A stretch of 64,000 nt of DNA from Ramlibacter pinisoli (GTDB lineage Bacteria > Pseudomonadota > Gammaproteobacteria > Burkholderiales > Burkholderiaceae_C). The stretch spans positions 2,356,001 through 2,420,000 of the forward strand of contig NZ_WSEL01000003.1 in NCBI RefSeq assembly GCF_009758015.1. Direction: 5' to 3'. The stretch's first letter is position 1. Each line of letters opens with the position of its first letter. Under the pieces are notes generated by a model that was given only the letters and a program-made list of their open reading frames with translations, searched no databases and was not told the origin of the DNA. Below are positions 51,312 through 59,857 of the stretch, piece by piece. The position numbers were made by a program, and so were the translations under genes.

Positions 51312-53507
51312 ATGACTCTCCGTCGCTCTCTCGTGACCCTCGCCGCCGGCCTGCTGGTCGCCGGCGCCAGTGGCACCCACGCGCAGCGGGCCAGCGAGCC
51401 GGTGACGCTGAACTTCGCCAACGCCGAGATCGAGGCCGTGGCCCGCACCATGGCCGCCATCACCGGCCGCAACATCGTGGTCGACCCGCGCGTGAAGGGC
51501 ACCATCTCGCTGTCCACCGAACGCCCGGTGCCGCCGCAGCAGGCCTTCAACCAGTTCGTCTCGACGCTGCGCCTGTCGGGCTTCACCGTGGTCGATGCGG
51601 CCGGCCTGCTGAAGGTGGTGCCGGAGGCCGACGCCAAGCTGCAGGGCGGCACGGTGTCGGTCGGCTCGCCGCCGGGCGGCGCGCAGATCGTGACGCAGAT
51701 CTTCCGGCTCAACTACGAGACGGCCAACAACCTGGTGCCCATCCTGCGGCCGCTGATCAGCCCGAACAACACGATCAACGTCAATCCCGGCAACAACTCG
51801 CTGGTGATCACCGACTACGCCGACAACCTGCAGCGCATGGGCCGCATCATCGCGGCGCTGGACGTCTCCAATGCCACCGAGGTCGAGGTGCTGCCGCTGA
51901 AGAACGCCCTCGCGTCCGACCTGGCGCCAATGGTGCAACGCCTGGTCGAGGCCAGCGGCTCGCCGGCCGCGGCGGCGCAGGGCCAGGCCGACACCTCGTT
52001 CCGCACCACGGTGCTGGCCGAGCCGCGCACCAACACGCTGATCGTGCGCGCCTCCAACGCAGCCCGCATGAACCTGGTGCGCACCCTGGTCGACCGCCTC
52101 GACCAGCCGCGCGACGTGAACCCCGCCGGCAACATCTACGTCGTCTACCTGAAGAACGCCGAGGCCACCCGGCTGGCCACCACGCTGCGTGCGGCGATGG
52201 CCGCCATGGGCACCGGCACCGGCGCCCTCTCGGTGCAGGGCGGCACCATCCCGACGGCGGCGGCGGTGCAGCCGCAGCAGATCGGCGGCACGCTCGGCAG
52301 CACCCTGAGCGGCCCGGCCACCACCGCCGCCCAGCCCACGGCCCAGCCGTCCACCGGCGGCCAGATCCAGGCCGACCCCGCCACCAACTCGCTGATCATC
52401 ACGGCGCCGGAGCCGCAGTACCGCCAGCTGCGCGCGGTCATCGACCGGCTGGACGCGCGCCGGGCCCAGGTCTTCGTCGAGAGCCTGATCGCCGAGGTCA
52501 ACGCCGACAAGGCCGCCGAGTTCGGCGTGCAGTGGCAGAACATCTTCGGCGACAGCAGCAGCAGCCGGATCGGCGTGCTGGGCACCAACTTCAGCGTCGG
52601 CGGCACCAACATCATCAGCCTGCAGCGCGGCGCCGCCGACGGCACCGTGGCGCCGTCCACCGGCATCAACCTCGGCATCGTCAAGAACATCAACGGCACC
52701 TTCTACCTGGGTGCGCTGGCGCGCTTCCTGGAATCCAACGCCGACGGCAACATCCTCTCCACCCCCAACCTGCTGACGCTGGACAACGAGGAAGCGCGCA
52801 TCGTCATCGGCCAGAACGTGCCGTTCATCACCGGCCAGTTCACCAACACCGGCGCCGCCGCCGGCTCGGTCAACCCGTTCCAGACCATCGAGCGCAAGGA
52901 CGTCGGCCTGACGCTGCGGGTGCGGCCGCAGATCAGCGAGAACGGCACGGTGCGCATGCAGATCTTCCAGGAGGTCTCGAGCGTGCTGGCCACCTCCGTC
53001 AACTCGCCCACCGGCCTCATCACCAACAAGCGTTCGATCGAATCCAACGTGCTGGTCGAGGACGGCGCCGTGGTGGTGCTGGGCGGCCTGCTGCAGGACG
53101 AATACGCGGGCAGCGTGGAGAAGGTGCCCGGCCTGGGCGACGTGCCGGTGTTCGGGAACCTGTTCAAGAGCGAGGCGCGCAGCCGCAAGAAGACCAACCT
53201 GATGGTGTTCATGCGTCCGGTGGTGGTGCGCGATGCCGCCCAGACCGACGAGCTGTCGCTCGACCGCTACGACCTCATGCGCCTGAAGCAGGACAGCGTG
53301 CAGCCGCGCTCCAGCGTGGTGGTGCCGATCAACGAGGGGCCGATGCTGCCGGTGCCGGGAACCCGCACCACCCCGGGCGGGTCCATGCCGATGTCGCCCA
53401 CCGCTCCGGTGCCGCCAGCCGCGCCCGCCCCCGCGGTGCCTGCGCCGGCCGCACCGGTGGCACCGGCCGCGCCACCGGCCCCCGCCCAGACCGCGCCCGT
53501 GCGCTGA
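51312..53507 (+). CDS. gspD: Type II secretion outer-membrane secretin GspD
   Basis: This 731-residue protein forms the outer-membrane gate. A signal peptide ends at THA near residue 24. N0 begins VTLNFANAEIEAVARTMAAI, then N1-N3 repeats (about 100-345, with a 60-residue Gly/Thr/Gln-rich insert near 300-345), and the secretin domain from about 370 ends with VPGLGDVPVFGNLFKSEAR. After this a Pro/Ala-rich tail of about 60 residues follows, longer than usual. No S-domain is evident. ATG 51312 is five bases after gspN. Confidence 0.95.
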   Translation: MTLRRSLVTLAAGLLVAGASGTHAQRASEPVTLNFANAEIEAVARTMAAITGRNIVVDPRVKGTISLSTERPVPPQQAFNQFVSTLRLSGFTVVDAAGLLKVVPEADAKLQGGTVSVGSPPGGAQIVTQIFRLNYETANNLVPILRPLISPNNTINVNPGNNSLVITDYADNLQRMGRIIAALDVSNATEVEVLPLKNALASDLAPMVQRLVEASGSPAAAAQGQADTSFRTTVLAEPRTNTLIVRASNAARMNLVRTLVDRLDQPRDVNPAGNIYVVYLKNAEATRLATTLRAAMAAMGTGTGALSVQGGTIPTAAAVQPQQIGGTLGSTLSGPATTAAQPTAQPSTGGQIQADPATNSLIITAPEPQYRQLRAVIDRLDARRAQVFVESLIAEVNADKAAEFGVQWQNIFGDSSSSRIGVLGTNFSVGGTNIISLQRGAADGTVAPSTGINLGIVKNINGTFYLGALARFLESNADGNILSTPNLLTLDNEEARIVIGQNVPFITGQFTNTGAAAGSVNPFQTIERKDVGLTLRVRPQISENGTVRMQIFQEVSSVLATSVNSPTGLITNKRSIESNVLVEDGAVVVLGGLLQDEYAGSVEKVPGLGDVPVFGNLFKSEARSRKKTNLMVFMRPVVVRDAAQTDELSLDRYDLMRLKQDSVQPRSSVVVPINEGPMLPVPGTRTTPGGSMPMSPTAPVPPAAPAPAVPAPAAPVAPAAPPAPAQTAPVR

Positions 53508-53518
53508 TTGCCCACCTG

Positions 53519-54913
53519 ATGCCCACCCGCTACCCCCTGCCCTACAGCTTCGCCCGCAGCCACCAGTTGCTGGTGGAGGACGACGGCAGCACGCCCACCC
53601 TGTGGCACGCCGGCTCGCCGGCGCCGGGCGCGTGGAGCGAGGTCATGCGCAAGTTCCAGGTGCGGGCGCTGCAGCAGCTCGACCCGGCCGCCCTGGCCCA
53701 GCGCATCAGCGCCGCCTATGCGCAGGGCGAATCGAGCGCGGCCACGGTGGTCAGCGAGGTGCAGAACGCGGCCGACCTGTCGCGCATGATGCAGGAGCTG
53801 CCGGCGGTCGAGGATCTGCTGGAGACCAGCGACGACGCGCCCATCATCCGGATGCTCAACGCGCTGCTCACCCAGGCGGCACGCGACGGCGCCAGCGACA
53901 TCCACATCGAGCCCTACGAGCGCCACTCCTCGGTGCGGTTCCGGGTCGACGGCACGCTGCGCGAAGTGGTGCAGCCCAATCGCGCGCTGCATGCGGCCCT
54001 GATCTCGCGGCTGAAGATCATGGCCGACCTCGACATCGCGGAGAAGCGCCTGCCGCAGGACGGCCGCATCTCGCTGCGCATCGGCACCCGCGCGGTCGAC
54101 GTGCGCGTGTCCACCCTGCCCAGCGCGCACGGCGAGCGGGCGGTCCTGCGCCTGCTGGACAAGAGCGAGAGCAAGCTCAGCCTCGAGTCGGTGGGCATGA
54201 CCGGCGACACCCTGCGCCGCTTCCTCGGCCTGATCTCGCAGCCGCACGGCATCATCCTCGTGACCGGGCCCACCGGCTCGGGAAAGACCACCACGCTGTA
54301 CGCCGCGCTGTCGCGCCTGGACGCGAGCAGCAGCAACATCATGACGGTCGAGGATCCGATCGAGTACGAGTTGCCCGGCGTCGGCCAGACCCAGGTCAAC
54401 TCGCGCATCGAGCTCGACTTCGCCAAGGCCCTGCGCGCCATCCTGCGCCAGGACCCCGACATCATCATGATCGGCGAGATCCGCGACTACGAGACCGCCC
54501 AGATCGCGATCCAGGCCTCGCTCACCGGCCACCTGGTGCTGGCCACGCTGCACACCAACGACGCCGCCAGCGCGGTCACCCGCCTGACCGACATGGGGGT
54601 CGAGCCCTTCCTGCTCAGCTCCTCCCTGCTGGGCGTGCTGGCCCAGCGGCTGGTGCGCAAGCTCTGTCCCGTGTGCCACGGCAGCGGCTGCGCCGCCTGC
54701 GGCACCACCGGCTACCAGGGCCGCACGGGGGTGTTCGAGCTGATGACCGCCAGCGACGCGATCCGCGCTCAGATCCACGGCCGGTCGTCCGAGGCCGAGA
54801 TCCGCGAGGCCGCCCTGGCCGCCGGCATGACCCTGATGCGCGACGACGGCGAGCGGCTGGTGCGCGAGGGCATCACCTCGCGCGAGGAACTGCTGCGCGT
54901 CACGCGCGACTAG
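53519..54913 (+). CDS. gspE: Type II secretion ATPase GspE
   Basis: This 464-residue cytoplasmic ATPase powers pseudopilus assembly. Walker A GPTGSGKTTTLYAAL starts near residue 249, with the Asp box MTVEDPIEYELPGVGQ and Walker B IIMIGEIRDYETA following. The metal-binding motif is compact: CPVCHGSGCAACG has only four residues between the two CxxC pairs, whereas many relatives have about 25 or more. It starts at ATG 53519 after gspD. No gspF follows; the last 14 bases overlap a convergent small gene. Confidence 0.95.
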   Translation: MPTRYPLPYSFARSHQLLVEDDGSTPTLWHAGSPAPGAWSEVMRKFQVRALQQLDPAALAQRISAAYAQGESSAATVVSEVQNAADLSRMMQELPAVEDLLETSDDAPIIRMLNALLTQAARDGASDIHIEPYERHSSVRFRVDGTLREVVQPNRALHAALISRLKIMADLDIAEKRLPQDGRISLRIGTRAVDVRVSTLPSAHGERAVLRLLDKSESKLSLESVGMTGDTLRRFLGLISQPHGIILVTGPTGSGKTTTLYAALSRLDASSSNIMTVEDPIEYELPGVGQTQVNSRIELDFAKALRAILRQDPDIIMIGEIRDYETAQIAIQASLTGHLVLATLHTNDAASAVTRLTDMGVEPFLLSSSLLGVLAQRLVRKLCPVCHGSGCAACGTTGYQGRTGVFELMTASDAIRAQIHGRSSEAEIREAALAAGMTLMRDDGERLVREGITSREELLRVTRD

Positions 54914-55082
54914 CGCCGCCCACCCGTTCCGGCACACCCGGCTTGCCGGGCAGTTCCACCGGCACCTGGTCGCGCCCGCCCTCCGAGGGCGGCATCCTGG
55001 GCTTCTCGTCCCCCGGCTGCGGGTCGGGGTTGTTCACCGGCGGCACGGACTCCGGCGCCGGGACGTCGTGCAGGCGCTGCAT
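54900..55082 (-). CDS. Small Pro-rich hypothetical protein, 60 residues
   Basis: This short gene starts at ATG 55082 with GGAGGTGAG immediately upstream, a strong ribosome site. The protein is rich in Pro, Glu and Asp (VPAPESVPPVNNPDPQPGD) with no signal peptide or membrane segment, so it is likely disordered and cytoplasmic. It follows the 77-residue gene by one base (TGAGATG), so the pair is coupled. Its end overlaps gspE by 14 bases on the other strand. No family recognised. Confidence 0.55.
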   Translation of the reverse strand: MQRLHDVPAPESVPPVNNPDPQPGDEKPRMPPSEGGRDQVPVELPGKPGVPERVGGASRA

Positions 55083-55083
55083 C

Positions 55084-55317
55084 TCACCTCCGCTCGCCCT
55101 GGTCGGTGATGCCCGGGCCGCTGTCGACCACGGGATCCTCGTCCTCGTCCTCGATGTCGGCCGCCATGATCTGCGGCCGCTCGGGCAGGCCGGGGCGTTG
55201 CGAGATGTCCGGCTTGGGGGCCTCCACGCGGCGGCCGCCCGGCACGGCCTGCGGAATGACTTGCGCTTCGGACCGGCGCTCCATGTCGAGCGGGTCGGGG
55301 GTGGTGTCGGTGGGCAT
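55084..55317 (-). CDS. Small acidic hypothetical protein, 77 residues
   Basis: ATG 55317 has AGGAGGAT eight bases upstream, clearly better than the upstream in-frame ATGs. The protein is polar and Pro-rich with an acidic run (IEDEDEDPVVD, about 56-66) and no hydrophobic segment, so it is probably unfolded and soluble. It is coupled to the 60-residue gene. The two are next to the secretion cluster but on the other strand, so a link is not shown. I do not recognise the family. Confidence 0.6.
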   Translation of the reverse strand: MPTDTTPDPLDMERRSEAQVIPQAVPGGRRVEAPKPDISQRPGLPERPQIMAADIEDEDEDPVVDSGPGITDQGERR

Positions 55318-55428
55318 GACAGATCCTCCTGCTGCATCGGATGGGCTCATGCTGCGCCGCGGCCGCGCCGCCGGCACTCGGCCGGCGCCGAACCTGGCTG
55401 TCGGTGCAGGACGACAAGCCCGGCGGTG

Positions 55429-56142
55429 TCAGCAGCCCAGCCGGTCGGCCAGCGCCAGCAGGCTGGCGCAATGCAGGTCATTGCCGGGCCGGGGCGCCAC
55501 CTCCTTGGGGTGGCCGGCGCCAAACTCGAGCGGTCGCTCGATGTAGGCCGTGCGCAGGCCGCAGGCGCGGGCGCCGGCCAGGTCGTCGTGGTGGGCCGCG
55601 ACCAGCATCACCTGGGCAGGCGCCAGATCAAACACGTTCGCCACGCCGAGGTAGGTGGCCGGGTCGGGCTTGTAGGCGCGGAAGACCTCGGCCGACAGCA
55701 CGCAATCCCAGGGCAGGCCGGCGCGCTTGGCCATGTTGGTCAGCAGGCCGAGGTTGCCGTTGGACAGCGTGCACAGCGTGTAGCGGGCCTTCAGCCGCGT
55801 GAGCCCCGCCACGCTGTCGGGCCACGGATCGAGGCGGTGCCACACGCGGTTGAGATGGCGGCGCGCCGCTTCGTCGAGGTGGGCCAGGCCGAACGGCGGC
55901 AGGATCTGGTCGAGGATGAGGCGGTGCAGCTCGTCGATGCGCGTCCAGCCCAGCTCGCCGCTGCGCACCCGCGCCATGGCCGGCTGGTAACCGGCCCGCC
56001 AGGCGCGCGCGAACGCATCGCCGTCCACCTCGGGGTACAGCTCCTGCAGTTCGCGCACGATGCTGCCGTGCCAGTCGACCACGGTGCCGAAGATGTCGAA
56101 GGCCAGCACCTGCACGCCAGCCAGATCCGCAGGAGCGGCCAT
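55429..56142 (-). CDS. Haloacid dehalogenase, type II (HAD superfamily)
   Basis: This 237-residue HAD hydrolase has the nucleophile motif AFDIFGTVVDWHG (about 14-26), with the first aspartate as nucleophile, then CTLSNGN (about 113-119) with the conserved Ser/Asn, and RAYKPDPATYLG (about 144-155) with the lysine. LVAAHHDDLAGA holds the final acidic motif. This matches 2-haloacid dehalogenases, which release halide from small haloacids, although many relatives have other substrates. It is two bases downstream of a Bug receptor gene on the same strand. Confidence 0.88.
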   Translation of the reverse strand: MAAPADLAGVQVLAFDIFGTVVDWHGSIVRELQELYPEVDGDAFARAWRAGYQPAMARVRSGELGWTRIDELHRLILDQILPPFGLAHLDEAARRHLNRVWHRLDPWPDSVAGLTRLKARYTLCTLSNGNLGLLTNMAKRAGLPWDCVLSAEVFRAYKPDPATYLGVANVFDLAPAQVMLVAAHHDDLAGARACGLRTAYIERPLEFGAGHPKEVAPRPGNDLHCASLLALADRLGC

Positions 56143-56144
56143 GG

Positions 56145-57131
56145 TCAGTCCACCTTCACGTTGGCGGCCTTGATCACCCGGCCCCACTTCGGGACCTCGG
56201 CCTCGACCAGTGCACGGAACTGCTCGGGCGTGCTGCCGCCGACGATGAAGCCCTGGCCGCCGAAGAACTCCTTGATGTCGGGCGCCTCCATCGCCTTGAC
56301 CACCTCGGCGTTCAGGCGGGCCAGCACCTCGCGCGGCAGGCCGGCCGGCGCGAACACGCCCTGCCACGAGGTGGCCTCGAAGCGCTCCAGGCCGGGCACG
56401 CCGCTCTCGGCAAGGGTCGGCACCTCCGGCAGCAACGGATGCCGCCGCGTCGAGGTCACGGCGATCGGCGTCACCTTGCCGGCCCTGATCTGCGGCAGCA
56501 GCACCAGGAAGTCGCCGAACATCGACTGCAACGTGCCGCCGAGCAGGTCGTTCATGGCCGGCGCGCTGCCCTTGTAGGGCACGTGGGTCAGGCCGGCGCC
56601 GGTGGCCAGGTCGAACATCTCGCCGGTCAGGTGCATCGAGGTGCCGTTGCCCGGCGTGCCGTAGGTCATGGGCGGCCTCGCGGCCTTGGCCGCCGCCACG
56701 TAGTCGCGCACCGTCCGGATCGGGCTGCCGCTGCCGACCGCCAGCACCAGCGGCGCCGAGACGACCAGGCTCACCGGCGTGAAGTCGCGCAGGGTGTCGT
56801 ACGGCATCCGGGGATACAGGCTGGCGGCGATGGCATTGCTGCCGGTCACGCCCATCAGCAGCGTGTGGCCGTCGGCGGGCGCCTTGGCCACGGCATCGGC
56901 GCCAGTGGTGCCGCCGGCACCGGGCCGGTTCTCCACCACCACCGGCTGGCCCAGCGCCACGGCCAGCTTCTCGCCCAGGCGGCGCGCCAGCAGGTCCGTG
57001 CTGCCGCCGGGCGGGAACGGCACCACGATGCGGATCGGGCGGGACGGAAAGGCCTGCGCCAGCGCCACGCCGGGCAGCAGCGCGGCGGCCAGCAGGCCGG
57101 CCAGACGGCGACGGGACAGCGAGAGGGTCAT
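56145..57131 (-). CDS. Bug-family periplasmic receptor, third copy
   Basis: This 328-residue protein has a signal peptide (RRRLAGLLAAALLPGVALA, cleavage near residue 25) and the Bug hallmarks PIRIVVPFPPGGSTD, VENRPGAGGT and DGHTLLMG. It probably binds a small carboxylate. No TctA/TctB is nearby. Being co-transcribed with the haloacid dehalogenase and following a DadA-like oxidase suggests a small organic acid or amino acid ligand. Confidence 0.92.
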   Translation of the reverse strand: MTLSLSRRRLAGLLAAALLPGVALAQAFPSRPIRIVVPFPPGGSTDLLARRLGEKLAVALGQPVVVENRPGAGGTTGADAVAKAPADGHTLLMGVTGSNAIAASLYPRMPYDTLRDFTPVSLVVSAPLVLAVGSGSPIRTVRDYVAAAKAARPPMTYGTPGNGTSMHLTGEMFDLATGAGLTHVPYKGSAPAMNDLLGGTLQSMFGDFLVLLPQIRAGKVTPIAVTSTRRHPLLPEVPTLAESGVPGLERFEATSWQGVFAPAGLPREVLARLNAEVVKAMEAPDIKEFFGGQGFIVGGSTPEQFRALVEAEVPKWGRVIKAANVKVD

Positions 57132-57182
57132 GCGGTGGGCCTTCGAGGAAGTCGGTTGGGCTGGGGGAGGTAGGAAGCGTGC

Positions 57183-58418
57183 TCAGAAGCGGTCGGGCGC
57201 GAAGGGCCGCAGGTCCACCTGCGGCGTCCGTCCCGCCACGAGATGGGCGACCTCGCGGCCGGTGCTGGCGCCGGCGCACATGCCGACATGGCCGTGGCCG
57301 AACGCGAGCCAGGCGTTGGCCAGGCGCGGCGCGCGGCCGATCACCGGCAGGCTGTCGGGCAGGCAGGGCCGGTGGCCCATCCAGCGCGTGTAGCGCGAGC
57401 TGTCGAGGTGGGGAAACATCTCGCGGCCCTTGGCCAGCAGCACGTCGGCGCGGCGCTCGTTGGGGGGCGGCCGCAGGCCCGCGAACTCGACGCTGCCGGC
57501 CAGGCGCAGCCCCATCGCCATCGGGTTGACCATCAGGTTGTACTCGGGCGCCATCACGGTGTGGCGCAGGCCCAGGTTGCTGCTCTGCACCGTGACGTGG
57601 TAGCCGCGCTGGGTCTCCAGCGGGATGCGCAGGCCCAGCGCCTGCGCCAGCGGGCGCGACCAGGCGCCGGCGGCCACCACCACGCCGTCGCACTCGATCC
57701 GCTGGCCCGAGGCGAGCCGGACGCCGCGCACGCGGTCGCCGTGCTGCTCGAAGCCCGCCGCCGCCTCCTGGACCAGCCGCGCGCCATCGGCGATGCACTG
57801 GCGGTGCAGCGCCTTCACCAGCGCCTCGGGATCGAGCGTCGAGCCGTTGTCGGGCGCCAGGATGCCGAAGCGGAACCGGCCCCGCAGGTCCGGCTCGAGC
57901 TGCGCGAGCTCCTGCTCGCCGACGTCGCGCAGGTCCACGCCCAGCCGCCGCCGCAGGTCCATGCCCCATTGCCAGCGGCGCGCGCTGGCGCTGGAGCCGT
58001 ACACGTACAGGCAGCCGCTGCGGCGCACCAGCGCGGTGGCGCCGGCACGTTCGAGCAGCGGCGCATAGCTGTCGAAGATCGGCGCCAGCAGCCCGCGCAG
58101 GGCGCCGGCGATGCGCACGACCTCGGCGCGGCTGGAATGGCGCAGGAAGCGCAGCAGCCACGGCAGCACGGTCGGCAGGTAGGACGGCCGGATCGCCAAC
58201 GGACCATCGGGGTCGCGCAGCCAGCCCGGCACCTGCTTCCACATGCCCGGCATGCCGACCGGCAGGCAGGCGCTGGGCGACAGGGAGCCGGCGTTGCCGA
58301 ACGAACAGGCCTCGCCCGGCGGCACCGGCGAGACGAAGGTGACCTGGTGACCGTCGCGCTGCAGCCAGGCCCCGGTGCAGGTGCCCACGATGCCGGTGCC
58401 GAGCACGACCAGATGCAT
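57183..58418 (-). CDS. D-amino acid dehydrogenase-like FAD enzyme (DadA type)
   Basis: This 411-residue flavoprotein oxidases family member has the FAD motif VVLGTGIVGTCTGAWL at residues 4-19 and the family region GSLSPSACLPVGMPGMWKQ. GVVVAAGAWSRPLA and LPVIGRAPRLANAWLAFGHG are typical DAO-fold motifs near the middle and end. DadA-type enzymes feed electrons from D-amino acids into the respiratory chain. The substrate here is unknown. ATG 58418 follows a divergent promoter region with a 15-base palindrome. Confidence 0.85.
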   Translation of the reverse strand: MHLVVLGTGIVGTCTGAWLQRDGHQVTFVSPVPPGEACSFGNAGSLSPSACLPVGMPGMWKQVPGWLRDPDGPLAIRPSYLPTVLPWLLRFLRHSSRAEVVRIAGALRGLLAPIFDSYAPLLERAGATALVRRSGCLYVYGSSASARRWQWGMDLRRRLGVDLRDVGEQELAQLEPDLRGRFRFGILAPDNGSTLDPEALVKALHRQCIADGARLVQEAAAGFEQHGDRVRGVRLASGQRIECDGVVVAAGAWSRPLAQALGLRIPLETQRGYHVTVQSSNLGLRHTVMAPEYNLMVNPMAMGLRLAGSVEFAGLRPPPNERRADVLLAKGREMFPHLDSSRYTRWMGHRPCLPDSLPVIGRAPRLANAWLAFGHGHVGMCAGASTGREVAHLVAGRTPQVDLRPFAPDRF

Positions 58419-58501
58419 GCGGGACAGTGTAGCGAGGGGCGCCGGGACGGCGCCGCCGGCGCGCCCTGGGCAATGAAGGCACGCGGCAGCGGGCGGACCC
58501 G

Positions 58502-58516
58502 GTGTCACGGTGACAC
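58502..58516. promoter_or_regulatory. 15-bp perfect palindrome between divergent genes
   Basis: GTGTCAC, one central base, GTGACAC is a perfect inverted repeat in the 114-base gap between the DadA-like gene and the 233-residue secreted protein. It resembles operator sites of dimeric regulators. A CACAAT that could be a -10 follows at 58519-58524. Confidence 0.5.
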
Positions 58517-58532
58517 TGCACAATCGCCCGCC

Positions 58533-59234
58533 ATGCTTGGTCGCCGCTTCCTCCTGCCCCTCCTGCTCGCGTTCGGCGCCGTTGCCCTGCCACCGGCCCG
58601 GGCCGCACGGCCCATGATCACCGACGACGCCCGGCTGGTGGATGCCAAGTCCTGCCAGGTGGAGAGCTGGGTGCGCAGCAACCGCGACAACAGCACCGAG
58701 TTCTGGGCCCTGCCCTCGTGCAACTTCACCGGCAACCTCGAGCTCACGCTGGGCGGCGCCCGGACCCGCGAGGCGGGCCGGACGCAGACCACCGACGTGC
58801 AGGCGCAGGCCAAGACGCTGCTGCGGCGCCTGGAGACCAACGGCTGGGGAATCGGCCTGGCCGCCGGCACCATCGGCCACCCGGATGGCCGCAGCCGCGA
58901 CTTCTATGGCTACGTGCCGGCCAGCTTCTCCTACCGCGACGACCGCATCGTGCTGCACACCAATGTCGGCGCGCTGCGCGTCGGCGAGGAGCGCCGCACG
59001 CACCTGACCTGGGGCCTGGCCACCGAAGCCCAGCTGGCCAGCAACACCTGGCTGATCGCCGAGATGTTCCGCCAAGGCGAGGGCGCGCCCTTCCACCAGC
59101 TCGGACTGCGCCACTGGATCGTGCCGAACCGGCTGCAGGTCGATGCGACCTACGGCAACCGCAATGGCAGCGCGGGCGAGGAACGCTGGGTCTCGATCGG
59201 GCTGCGGGTGCTCACGCCGGCCTTCCTGCCCTGA
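58533..59234 (+). CDS. Secreted beta-rich protein, probably outer-membrane associated
   Basis: This 233-residue protein has a signal peptide (RRFLLPLLLAFGAVALPPARA, cleavage near residue 24). The mature part, starting RPMITDDARLVDAKSCQVE, has alternating strands (LELTLGGARTR, GYVPASFSYRDDRIVLHTN) and two cysteines that may pair. Relatives occur in Burkholderiales as uncharacterised proteins. The alternating pattern suggests an outer-membrane barrel or sandwich, but the C-terminus lacks the terminal phenylalanine. Function unknown. Confidence 0.7.
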   Translation: MLGRRFLLPLLLAFGAVALPPARAARPMITDDARLVDAKSCQVESWVRSNRDNSTEFWALPSCNFTGNLELTLGGARTREAGRTQTTDVQAQAKTLLRRLETNGWGIGLAAGTIGHPDGRSRDFYGYVPASFSYRDDRIVLHTNVGALRVGEERRTHLTWGLATEAQLASNTWLIAEMFRQGEGAPFHQLGLRHWIVPNRLQVDATYGNRNGSAGEERWVSIGLRVLTPAFLP

Positions 59235-59377
59235 GGGCGCGCCGGCCCGCGGCCACGCCGGCTGCCGGGGTGGAATCGGCACTGCCGAGTACATGTCCTG
59301 CACGGAGCGGTCATGGTTGCATTCGCCGGCCCAGAGCCTAGAGTAGGCGCCCCGACAGCACCGCCAAGGAGCCGATC

Positions 59378-59848
59378 GTGCGCACCTTCCTGACCACCCT
59401 CCTCGCGCTGCTGCTCTGCGCCTGCGCGGCCTTGCCGCACCAGGAGCCGCTGCAGGTCACCGTGGCCGGCATCGAATCGCTCCCCGGCGAAGGCTTGGAA
59501 CTGCGCATGGAGGTCAAGCTGCGGGTGCAGAACCCCAACGAAACGCCGGTCGACTACGACGGCGTCTACGTCAAGCTCGACGTGCTGAACAAGACCTTCG
59601 CCACCGGCGTCAGCGACGTGCGCGGCACCGTGCCGCGCTATGGCGAGGCGGTCATCAGCGTGCCGGTGACGGTGTCGGCCCTGCGGGTGGCCATGGGTGC
59701 ACTGGGCTTCGTGACCGGCCCGCGCATCGAGAAGGTGAACTACACGCTGCAAGGCAAGCTGGACAGCCCGGGCATCGGTTCGAACAGCTTCACCATGAAC
59801 GGCGAGATGGCCATCCCCGTGATGACGGGAGGATCGGCCCTGCAGTGA
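59378..59848 (+). CDS. LEA14-like (WHy domain) lipoprotein
   Basis: This 156-residue protein starts at GTG 59378 with AAGGAG about seven bases upstream. A short signal with a lipobox around LLLCAC (about 11-16) makes it a lipoprotein. The mature part is a WHy/LEA14-type beta sandwich: ELRMEVKLRVQNPNETPVDYDG is the diagnostic opening. Such domains are found in desiccation proteins and in periplasmic lipoproteins of unknown role. It is convergent with the cupin gene. Confidence 0.8.
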   Translation: MRTFLTTLLALLLCACAALPHQEPLQVTVAGIESLPGEGLELRMEVKLRVQNPNETPVDYDGVYVKLDVLNKTFATGVSDVRGTVPRYGEAVISVPVTVSALRVAMGALGFVTGPRIEKVNYTLQGKLDSPGIGSNSFTMNGEMAIPVMTGGSALQ

Positions 59849-59857
59849 GCACCGGGT

